From: Acanthaster planci
Lineage: Eukaryota > Echinodermata > Asteroidea > Valvatida > Acanthasteridae
Length of the DNA: 64,000 bases
Direction of reading: 5' to 3'
Assembly: GCF_001949145.1 (NCBI RefSeq)
Contig: NW_019091373.1
Span: 1,553,566 to 1,617,565 of the forward strand
Part shown: one piece after another, positions 51,101-58,200 of the stretch
How the letters are laid out: every line of letters starts with the position of its first letter
Position numbering within the stretch: the stretch's first letter is position 1
Translations under genes and position numbers: made by a program
The notes under the pieces: generated by a model
Seen by the model: only the letters and a program-made list of their open reading frames with translations
The model's database searches: none
Told to the model about the DNA's origin: nothing

Positions 51101-52467
51101 TTTGAAGCCATGATACATCATGCATCTTTGAACACATCAGTAGTGTCACTTTAACTGTATGACTGAGCTTTAGATGTAGGCTATGTGAGACATCAAGGTG
51201 ACATTTCATGCACCAGACAGAATCACGTGTTGTGCATACATGTACATGTACATGTGTGCCCTCACCTGGACTTAATCCAAAGCCACAAGCAACAGAGGCA
51301 GGGGGCAAGGTGAGGGGCACCAGGCCCAGCACAGCCTCCCTCCCAATTTTTAAACTGGGGACTTTGCCCCCCTCCCCTCACATTTGGCAGGTCCTATAAT
51401 GGGGTGGGGCTTAATGGATTGGCCTATTAATGGCTGATGCCTGATGGTGTAACAACTGGCTGCCCCCCTTTGAAAATCATTCCACCACCACTGTCCAAAG
51501 TACATGTTAGTCTAATGCACAAAATGTAAAATCTGTTATCACTAGAAGTGATGAATGTTATAATAATAGCTGTTAACTGATAATGCAGTCTACGATTACA
51601 TCTTTTCCAGACTCCCCAATCCAGTAAAGTCTTCGTTGCAGGAAATCTTAAATATACATGTACCTGGGACACTAGTTCTGTACTTGGCAACTTTTCCAGT
51701 GTATTGTGAGATACTAACAATAGTAACATTTACTGCATCATTCATTAAAATGAAATTGAAAAGCAGATCATCAACAAAATAATGCCAGTGAGTAATTTAT
51801 AATACCTTGCATCACCGTTACCAGAATCTTTTCCTGGTATGAAACAAAAACTGTGAAATCTGACACTTACAGAATTTGAACCTTTTGACCTCCAATGTAG
51901 CGCTCTGACACTGTTTGAAGAGGTAGCTTACCGAATATTAGCATTTAGGCCTACATATAGTCTCACAGAATCACACCATTACGGTTACCGAAATATCACA
52001 CGTGACACATGCATGACATGAGAAATATAGTATCAGGATTTGAGTCTTAATATAACGAATATGTGGTGATTGCTGATAAGTATCCTGGCGGTTACAAAGT
52101 TCACGGTCAATTTATCAGTAGGCCTATGTAACTGGACAAACCATTTGTGCAATTTCCATATTTTGGGCATTTAATCGTAGGGCGTAATTGCCCCCTACAG
52201 TTGCGATGTGTTTTTTCTAAACTGCTGAACACACCTTTCCCTCATTTGTAATGGACTAGACTCCGATTTTTCGTTCATATGACGATGGAGGATGTTCATA
52301 CTTACGACTTGGCCCGAGTCTTCTCCCGTCTTTTTCACCCCCGTGACCGTCACCTCACCCCCTTCAGGACTCGAGCCTCCCTCGTCTACCGGCGAGCCTC
52401 CTCCAACTTCTTCTTTTCCCCCGGACATGTCATAAGACTTGTTCTTTTTACTCATTTTCCCGCCCAT
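20931..52467 (-). CDS. BASP1-like myristoylated, Glu/Ala/Pro-rich protein spread over 9-10 exons
   Basis: Probable homologue of vertebrate BASP1 (CAP-23/NAP-22), an intrinsically disordered protein of the inner plasma membrane that is N-myristoylated and regulates PI(4,5)P2 and actin. Proposed exons: 52306-52467, 35843-36001, 30920-31078, 28765-29049, 27916-28029, 27623-27715, 26462-26551, 24566-24643, 22106-22366, 20931-21191. All junctions are GT/AG and phase 0, giving 553 aa with all exons or 500 aa without the second. Evidence for BASP1: the start MGGKMSKKNKSYD (BASP1 starts MGGKLSKKKKGY), a Lys/Glu/Ala/Pro low-complexity body, and a short C-terminal ETVEVAE comparable to TVTVKE. Joining exon 1 to the rest across 16 kb rests on strand, phase and composition. 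Vertebrate BASP1 has its coding region in one exon. Other acidic disordered families remain possible. Confidence 0.72.
22106..22366 (-). CDS. BASP1-like exon 9: long Glu/Ala-rich segment
   Basis: 87 aa starting EEAKEEPAPPAEPEVKAETA and ending ETPEEQ. The middle is dominated by EA, EE and KE pairs, as in the BASP1 body. Acceptor CAATTGTGTAG, donor GAGCAG|GTAGTT, phase 0. GC-rich third positions set it apart from the AT-rich introns. Long frames on the opposite strand here are shadows of this low-complexity sequence. Confidence 0.82.
23152..23185. repeat. 15-bp perfect inverted repeat
   Basis: CAGTCTCAAGTCACA and its inverse around a 4-nt loop (CTAT), within an intron of the BASP1-like gene. 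The AAGTCACA word is the unit of the minisatellite at 55844-56221. Confidence 0.8.
24566..24643 (-). CDS. BASP1-like exon 8
   Basis: 26 aa starting PEEKPEETSQPASEEPASEP and ending EPVAAE. Acceptor TTTGTTTATTACAG, donor GCAGAA|GTATTG, phase 0. Short, but composition, strong acceptor and frame fit the series. Confidence 0.68.
25785..25836. repeat. Imperfect hairpin
   Basis: ATGTGCCCGGCAAAAGG faces CCTTTTGCACGGGCGCAT, and inside it CGTAA faces TTACG around a small loop. An intronic foldback of about 52 nt; no miRNA family is recognised. Confidence 0.55.
26462..26551 (-). CDS. BASP1-like exon 7
   Basis: 30 aa starting AQEPLTITEPQEAPGEESAE and ending VEPSETTQ. Acceptor TGTGATGCAG, donor ACACAA|GTATAAT, phase 0. 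Acidic and Thr/Pro-containing, with the common CAA|GT end but no clear copy of the exon 4 repeat. Confidence 0.68.
27623..27715 (-). CDS. BASP1-like exon 6
   Basis: 31 aa starting EKSAETEEQSSTEGVQSEDI and ending KKEEVAPEQAQ. Acceptor TTGATTAG, donor GCACAA|GTACAT, phase 0. It has the same terminal (E)VAPE.AQ and donor as exons 4 and 5. Confidence 0.75.
27916..28029 (-). CDS. BASP1-like exon 5: Pro/Glu/Ala/Gln-rich
   Basis: 38 aa starting EERPAEAEAQEAVAPEPAES and ending APPEPAQ. Acceptor CACTATTAG, donor GCACAA|GTACAC, phase 0 at both ends. The repeated APEPA core and identical GCACAA|GTAC donor point to duplication from exon 4. Confidence 0.78.
28076..28198. repeat. 32-bp tandem repeat, four copies
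   Basis: Unit starts GTGAGGTAAGCAAATAAATA; copies begin at 28076, 28108, 28140 and 28172 and differ at a few bases. It lies in the intron just upstream of BASP1-like exon 5. Confidence 0.9.
28765..29049 (-). CDS. BASP1-like exon 4: tandem EVAPEPAESKE repeats
   Basis: 95 aa starting SEVETTKSETVTEVAPEPAE. It holds about five imperfect 14-16-residue repeats of the type EVAPEPAESKE/KPAETTE, mirrored at DNA level by repeated CTGGTTCAGGGGCC on the plus strand. Acceptor TTTTTTTGCAG; donor GCACAA|GTACTG. It is the likely source of exons 5 and 6, which share its repeat and its end. Confidence 0.82.
30920..31078 (-). CDS. BASP1-like exon 3: Ala/Glu/Thr-rich
   Basis: 53 aa starting NESPTGAETKTEEPAAATTP and ending TEEQK, phase 0 at both ends. 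Acceptor TTTTTCTTCTCAG is strong; donor AAG|GTACAG. Its Ala-Glu-Pro blocks (AAAAEPTPAAGEE) are the most BASP1-like in composition. If exon 2 is skipped, this joins directly to exon 1 in frame. Confidence 0.8.
34514..34625 (+). repeat. Left arm of 112-bp inverted repeat
   Basis: Starts TACCACCTAAACGACCTCCC and ends GTCATGTGAC. Paired with 36216-36327; six mismatches, four of them transitions. Confidence 0.9.
35741..35959 (-). CDS. Possible 72-aa read-through product: coiled coil plus membrane anchor
   Basis: If the donor at 35842 is not used, the frame from the ATG at 35957-35959 continues to a stop at 35741. It adds LAVITIIISFLLGVLLTADL, a plausible membrane-spanning helix, then a short Arg/Cys-containing tail. 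The result would resemble a small coiled-coil tail-anchored protein. No homologue is recognised. It may simply be intron sequence open by chance. Confidence 0.25.
   Translation of the reverse strand: MPTEAQVQDTLNAIWAAIGTLNRRVEILEAKVKHKEQGDVSCGRLAVITIIISFLLGVLLTADLYTRGCRFL
35843..36001 (-). CDS. BASP1-like optional exon 2: coiled-coil module or alternative start
   Basis: In phase 0 from CTTGCCATTGCCAG (acceptor) to GGCGAT|GTAAGTT (donor) it encodes 53 aa. Residues V21, L25, I28, I32, L35, V39, L42 and V46 of the exon follow an unbroken 4-3-4-3 heptad, a canonical coiled coil. An internal ATG in strong context (GTCACCATGC, 35957-35959) could start a shorter isoform lacking the myristoylated end. 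Its composition is unlike the acidic exons. It lies inside the inverted repeat 34514-36327. It could belong to BASP1-like, be an alternative first exon, or be an independent small gene (see the read-through entry). Confidence 0.55.
36216..36327 (-). repeat. Right arm of 112-bp inverted repeat
   Basis: On the minus strand starts TACCACCTAAACGACCACCC. Beyond the arm on both sides the sequence is unrelated to the flanks of the left arm. Confidence 0.9.
37628..37975. repeat. Degenerate GGATTTTGGAGGATTGA minisatellite
   Basis: Scattered copies of GGATTTTGGAGGATTGA and variants ending GAGGCTGTAT near 37640, 37845, 37903 and 37955. The spacing is irregular, so it is an old or interrupted array. Confidence 0.55.
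39829..39949. repeat. 30-bp tandem repeat, four copies
   Basis: Unit TACCTTGAATGGCATTAGTA plus a variable 10-11 bp containing GTACT; copies begin at 39829, 39860, 39890 and 39920. Confidence 0.92.
40376..40481. mobile_element. Foldback element flanked by 13-bp direct repeats
   Basis: Inverted arms GAACACAGAATAATGT (40389-40404) and its exact inverse (40452-40467), with further pairing inward (ACGTCTGAGTC against GACTGAGACGC). Directly outside are identical 13-mers ATGAGTGCAAGTG at 40376-40388 and 40469-40481. Confidence 0.7.
42271..42339. repeat. Cluster of TACATG/CATGTA words
   Basis: Nearly uninterrupted ACATGTACAT/TGCATG units. This is the densest of many such clusters (others at 41337-41356, 42033-42050 and 51237-51254). 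Confidence 0.7.
42626..42752. repeat. Two-copy 63-bp tandem duplication
   Basis: Unit starts AAGCCAAA and contains TGGACAGGCA, TTTTTGCT and CTCCCC.GTCCAA. Copies begin at 42626 and 42689 and differ at about one base in five. Confidence 0.75.
44449..44490. repeat. 42-bp perfect AT-rich palindrome
   Basis: TTAAATATTGAATATTTAAT followed by its exact inverse with no loop, built from AATATT words. Likely cruciform-forming. Confidence 0.92.
52306..52467 (-). CDS. BASP1-like exon 1: myristoylation and basic membrane-binding N-terminus
   Basis: Residues 1-54. MGGKMSKKNK gives Gly2 for N-myristoyltransferase, Ser6 as favoured by that enzyme, and a Lys cluster for binding acidic lipids; the body is Gly/Glu/Ser-rich and ends GEDSGQV. 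The donor GTC|GTAAGTATG is strong and phase 0. Start context GCAAAGATGG has A at -3 and G at +4. Reading past the donor runs into non-conserved sequence, supporting splicing here. Confidence 0.85.
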
Positions 52468-52469
52468 CT

Positions 52470-54900
52470 TTGCTACAGTATCTCTCTGTATCCACAGGGG
52501 AAAGACTCTGGTAAATGCTGTATACAACTGGCCGACAAAACAAAAGGGGCTAAAATTTGAAAGACAACAAAACCGTCGATTATTTTCTCGGCATGCACGC
52601 ACGTGGTAAGTCTCTCTGCATAGCAACACGTACGGTATGAATCTCCCTATGGTTCTTCACGCAGCGTGCCAATGGCCGACGTGCCAGTCCAGTCATGCGT
52701 TAGCAATGCAGTCCGATCGTCTTGGAATCCCACCAGAAAGCGCCTGTGCGTTTGGACCCAGTTTCACCGAAGAAAACGTAGCCAGAAAACCTCAACTCGC
52801 CGTTTTTTTGTGGTTTGCGTACAGGCACGTTGTCTCTGGCGGCCTTGCGAGTGCGTGCTGATGAAATTTGTACCGGAAATTTCCTGCTTGTAATATCACA
52901 GACAGAATTAACGGTAGACGTGTTCATATGCAATGCCTATCACGTACGCGTCGATACAGAACGGTTTTTACTCGTTATCTTTTCGTCCTTTGCCCTCTCG
53001 TCTCTTGGTCCTCGTGCCTATATCGTCAAAACTTCCACTCCCCGCAAGTAGGCCTACTTCCACTCCCCGCAAGTAGGCTTACCTGCAGTGTATTTTTGTC
53101 AGTAAGTACAATCTTGGTTAAAATATTGATGTGTTTTTTATTGAAAAAAAAAAGGCCGTCAGGGGGGGGGGGCGGACCCCCTGGCGAGAAGCTGCCCCCG
53201 CCCCTCCATCAGCCAAAAACACAAGCATCAAAATTGCGACGTGCCCCTAGCTGGTATACTGTGGCCTCCTGAACGGGTGACGAGGCTGCCTACAAAAACC
53301 CTACAGAGATGATGTTTTCACCATACAGGCTGACACTGTACACATTGTTGGGGAATGAAGGCGGCGGGCTATCGCACTGAACAGCACTCCAAAAGTATGT
53401 GGCCACCCCTTCGAGATCGAGTGTAAAAAAAATATTTGAAATCGACTGCAGTATCACTCTCAACATTTTAACCTTAACTTGGAAACTTGAACGGAGACGT
53501 ATTCTAAAAAAGCCTCTGGAGACGCAAAATTTTCAGCGGTGGAGCTCTTGAATGGCCTCCCGGCGGGCGGAAGCGTACCGGATCACGGAAAGCCGAAATC
53601 TGCAAGTCGTCGTACGTTTCTTAAATACAACAAAAGAATTTTTTTTTAATCGACCTGGCACATAAAAACTAACAGAACTGGGTATTACGGATGGCGTAGG
53701 CCCCTGTGGATGGGTCCGTTGCATTCAACACAACGTTGATTAGTTCATTCTCGACATTAACCAAGAGTACCATTTCTCTTCTCCCTTTCTCTGTCGAAAA
53801 TCGGTGGATATATGCTTGCTGGTGATTCAGCCATGAGGAAGGCCTTTTTTCTTGGACATAAACTTATTAAATGTGGCCCACAATCCCCCGGGATAAGTTG
53901 TTCACCTTATACGGGTCAAGGTGAAGGACTTCACAGTGCAGCTATGACGTAATCAGGGCTAAATGTCCGGGGGAGGACCTGGAGTACGTGCACACAACAT
54001 TTCAAGCCAGGGGGCATCACAATAAAATAAGATACAGCTGAAGAGCAACATAACCTGTACGATGATTTCAAATGGGGGGCAGGGGACGGGTATCCACAGG
54101 GGGCGTGCCCCCTGTTCCCACCTCCCGTAGTTACGCCACTCATTGGCGCATCTGGTGGAGGGCGGGGGAACCCCCCTAGGATTTTCTTTTACCAAAGAAC
54201 ACTTCATAGGTGAGTAGGACAGAAAGTAATCGGTGTATTTATTTATCAAATCATTAGCACCAAAACCCTAAGAAAACAACACCAGCAGATAAAAGCACAG
54301 TGTCGGCACTGTGAGTTAAGGCTTTTGATTCTTTCCCCCCCAACATCATCTTGACTGACATCTTGAATCTGAAGCTCCATTTGCTTTTGAACCTCCCCCC
54401 CCCCCCGCTGACACCAAAAGCTGGATACGCCGCTGACGCCACTGCCGTACAGGTGCGCCTGGTAGTTCGACCCCCCCCCCCGCACTGGTTTTAATCATGC
54501 AAACTAAGCGGGGGAATGTTGCTGCCCTGTGGGTGAGAAACTCAAGAGGGGGCGCCGTAAGCCAGGCCCGTAAGTGGGTAGTTTTGCCGTCCGTCCATTC
54601 CAATTTATATTCAGGAAAGATTAATGCATTGACCAGATGCATCTTTCATCACGAGCAACTCCAATTTTCGCCACTGGCGGCTATAGTTTTGGTCCAGAAT
54701 GGAATGGCGTCTCTGAACTTGGTTTATTCGCTTTGCTTGTATCAAACACGTCCCCGAAAAATCAATACCGCATGGCAACCTCTGCGGTTCTCAAAAAATA
54801 TACGGGCACCTTGTGTGGAAGACTCTCGACGAAAGTTAACGTACAGTATTTTCATTTACTGTTCCGTTCATAGGAATATTATGCGAAAGAAGAGCAGTAG
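52470..54900. other. Shared upstream region between BASP1-like and AlkD-like genes
   Basis: About 2.4 kb separates the two divergent start codons. The frames here show no recognised motif. The 53.1-54.5 kb part has several poly-C/poly-G runs and repeat-like text. A two-copy 25-bp repeat ACTTCCACTCCCCGCAAGTA lies at 53031-53080. The part near 52.5 kb is presumably the BASP1-like 5' UTR and promoter. Confidence 0.5.
53031..53080. repeat. Two-copy 25-bp tandem repeat
   Basis: ACTTCCACTCCCCGCAAGTAGGCCT-type unit repeated head to tail once, with one difference in the last bases. Confidence 0.9.
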
Positions 54901-54903
54901 CCT

Positions 54904-54915
54904 ATGAGTTCATGA
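54904..54915 (+). promoter_or_regulatory. Minimal upstream ORF overlapping the AlkD-like start codon
   Basis: ATGAGTTCATGA encodes Met-Ser-Ser-stop and its TGA overlaps the main ATG at 54912 (ATGA). If both are in the mRNA, this could favour reinitiation at the main start or lower translation. Position alone supports it. Confidence 0.35.
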
Positions 54916-55202
54916 GTTGCATGCCTGTCGAGATGAGCACAAGACGTAGACAAGTCGTCCAAGCACCGAAGGCACCATTCGCCACTAAGCGACAGCCGCA
55001 CACTAAACAAGAGAAATCATCCAGGAGGAAGAAAGCGAAGACAGACGACGATGCCATGGCAACCAGTATTGTCACCATAGTAACGAGACATCTACGCCGT
55101 GCAGCTAACCCTGATCGGGCGCCGGCTATGGCAAAATACATGCGAGATCAGTTCACATTTTACGGTATCGGGAGTCCGGACTTGAAGAGCGCTTTCCAAG
55201 AT
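54912..55202 (+). CDS. AlkD-like exon 1: basic tail and first helices
   Basis: 97 aa. After the Lys/Arg-rich tail, the conserved part runs from about residue 66, with AKYMRDQFTFYGIGSPDLKS matching the family's YM+.QF.F.GI..P signature. Donor GAT|GTAAGA, phase 0. Confidence 0.92.
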
Positions 55203-58200
55203 GTAAGATGAAGGCCTTATAATGTGCGCGGGAAGTTTTGATGGGATAGCGTTAGGACCAAGGATTGCTAGAACGGTTCAACATGACAGCCAATCCCATG
55301 ATCCCCTACCCTATGCAAACAACACTTAGAGGTTAAACACATTTTTTGTACCCACTTGTTTGACACGTTTAACCCCGACATGTTTAGTGTTATGCGTTTA
55401 GGAATGTGTTGAAATGCTAAGCGGATTTAAAAAACCAAAACGTGTACCACGGAAAAGCATTTAGCGTTTAAACTCATTCTTTAACACATTTTAATAAACG
55501 TGTCATGGGTTAAACATGTGGAAAAAGTGGGTACAAAAAGTATTTAAACTCTAAACGTTGTTTTTATTATGAGAAGAGCTTCTTACATTCTTCGATAAAC
55601 GCGAATAACTACAGGTCTACAAATTGTCCCACTTTTGTGAAACAAAGTTTTTGTTAGTTTCTTTTCTTCAAAACATCCTTATAGACATTGAAATAATTCT
55701 TGCCAACTGACATGAGTACATCTTTTTGTTCAATAGCAAAAAACTCCTGATTAGTTTACAGTGTGCGAATTCAGATATACGTGTAGCTGCACTTTGGGAA
55801 TATTATGAGTGTACAGTAAACCGCCACACAGCAGAGGTGGAAGCAAGTCATTTTTTGCAAGTCCAAGTCAAGTCACAAGTCATTAGGTCCAGTCACAAGT
55901 CGAGTCACAAGTCATTTGGTCTAAACACAAGTCAAGTCACAAGTCTCTTTTTCCAAGTACAAGTCAAGCCGCACATTATGTTGTCCAGCTGTAATAACAA
56001 AAAGAACCAGGCGTCAACTTACGAAGTTACGAGTTATAAAAAGGCTATGTGGAGCCGGTCGAGTAGCGTCCGACTTGGGTTGGTAACAAGTCATTTTTTT
56101 GCGAGTCCAAGTCACGTCACAAGTCATTTTTTGCAAGTCCAAGTCTAGTCACAAGTCAAAGCTAGTAGGTACAAGTCAAGTCACAAAAATAGCGACTCGA
56201 GTCCAAGTCACACGACTCGGGTCAACAACTTTGCCACACAGCACACAGTAAAGAGAGTGGGGGATTAGTAATTACGCATTTCCATCTTGAAGATCCTTGC
56301 AGAATCACCAGCAATTACTCAGCCGGCCGACCTCAGGAGTACAATGCTATCCCTATGGCGCAAACCCGAACGAGAGTATCAACATATTGCCTTGAAATTC
56401 GCCGAGAGGTACCGGGGTTTGCTCCTGGGAAAAACGGCTGACGATTGCCGAGAATCGGCGCGGTGTCTGGAGACCTTGTTAACGACGAGGAGTTGGTGGG
56501 ATACCATTGATAGTATTTCGCCAAATCGTAAGTAGACGCAATTTTCAGCACACAGGGAAAATATCATTTTCTGTCTTCGAATTCCAATCCGGAAGAGCTG
56601 TCGGGAAGGTTTTCTAGTTTGTCTTCAAAACAGTCACAGTTCCTTCATTTCGGAATTAATCTCGCACGCTCTGAGGGTTCTGTTTATACAGGATTAAGCT
56701 GTTATCTTCTGTACCACAAAAGACGATTGTTTTCTTGATAGAGGGAGGGGAGGGGTGGGTCGGGAGAGACCCAAAGGCAGCAATTTCCTTTGTTCGATTT
56801 GAGGGGCGGGTGACACGTGCAATCCAACACGGTTACCCCCCCCCCTTAAAATTCCTGCTGTTATTTCTATCCATTGAAACGTAACCCTTCTTTTTCCAAA
56901 GTGAAAGATATTGTAAAAGGACATTTTCCGGAAAAGAATCAGACTTTGTTCCTACCAGAAAGTTTGTCTAAAATGTACATACATGTTTAGGGGAGAACTT
57001 CCTTTGCGCTTGACACCAAGGTTTAATGACGCTCCACGAAAAATATGGACCACACATATTTAGCCATGCGAAAAAAGCACAGTAGCATCCCGAAAACAAA
57101 ATTTGAAAAAAAAAAATGTTGTACTTTCTTGAAGAAATATGATGACCAAACAATGGATGTTTTTACTGTGCATTTTTTCAGAGGAACAAAGAAAGATTTG
57201 TCAGTGTTCTTGGAGCCCACCAAATATACGATGAGTTCCCCCTCCCACAACCCTCTTCAGATCAAAATGTCGACAAGAATGCAATATCTAATCAGTGCTC
57301 TGAAATACGCGATTGGCAATCACGTATTTCAGAGCACAGATTTGATATTATATTCTTGCCGATATTCTGATCACGGTGCTACGCAGCCATATTCCTCTCC
57401 TGATCAATATTGACACTCATTACCGGTATTCCAGCATAATGCGTCATGCGGGTACCAACAATTGCACTGGATAAAGGGCATTCATCTGAAAGATTGTTTC
57501 GGACCTTGTTTCTTGATAAAACATGGACTAGCCTGGCGAGTCCTAATGCATGCATTATGGTGCAATCTAGAAATAAGATTTAAGAGCAAAAAAAAAAAAA
57601 AGTCACGCAAAGAGCAAAGTTTGGAATGAATTGCCATTAATATCCCCTCCATTGAAAACATTGGAAAGTGCACCGTCCCTACCTCTTGGATTGGCATGCA
57701 TCTATGTAAAACCGACGTAATCAGGGACATCTGTTTTCATTTTGATAAAACTTTGAATGTCTGGTCTGTTTGTTTGCTTGCTTTGTTTTGCTTTTAATAA
57801 CTTCTGAATCGTCTTGGACTGTAGTATAATTGTTATTATTACGAACAACTGCAGAACACACCTTTAACTATACCCTTGCTCTATGGTAATAGGTGCCTTT
57901 TGTAGTTCAAAGATAAAAATGGCCAGCTTGGGGTCTATACACCCTCCATTTACCTGTTCATTAAGTTCGGAAAGAATTAGTTTTTTGGATTGTCGTTTCT
58001 CAGACGTCGTAACGAGAATACAATTACTTGAAACACTTTTCTCCTTTGTCGTGATGGTCCCCCAAATAACTTTTGCTTAGCCCTTTGAACGACTCTCCAT
58101 TTCCAGTGGTCGGATATCTAGCGAAAGAACAACCAGCTGTGATGAACCCAGTCCTAGAAGGCTGGATAACACACTCCAACATGTGGCTTCGCCGGACGGC

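Larger units (their letters stand above)
36330..52300. other. First intron of the BASP1-like gene; no coding gene recognised
   Basis: About 16 kb. Frames on both strands (for example 44084-44431 minus, 42052-42468 minus, 48249-48575 plus) lack conserved motifs, and their composition matches the AT-rich surroundings. The stretch holds the tandem repeats and foldbacks listed separately and many TACATGTA words. A perfect CRE word TGACGTCA lies at 39154-39161, without other support for a promoter. Confidence 0.6.

Noticed and set aside
54000-54480. Frames around 54.0-54.5 kb with text such as GTAGTTACGCCACT
   Set aside because: Reads like decayed repeat sequence, but no ends, target duplication or coding domain could be defined.
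56296-56302. CCTTGCAG as the acceptor of AlkD-like exon 2
   Set aside because: It looks stronger than CTTGAAG, but joined to exon 1 it puts the conserved REYQHIAL stretch out of frame.
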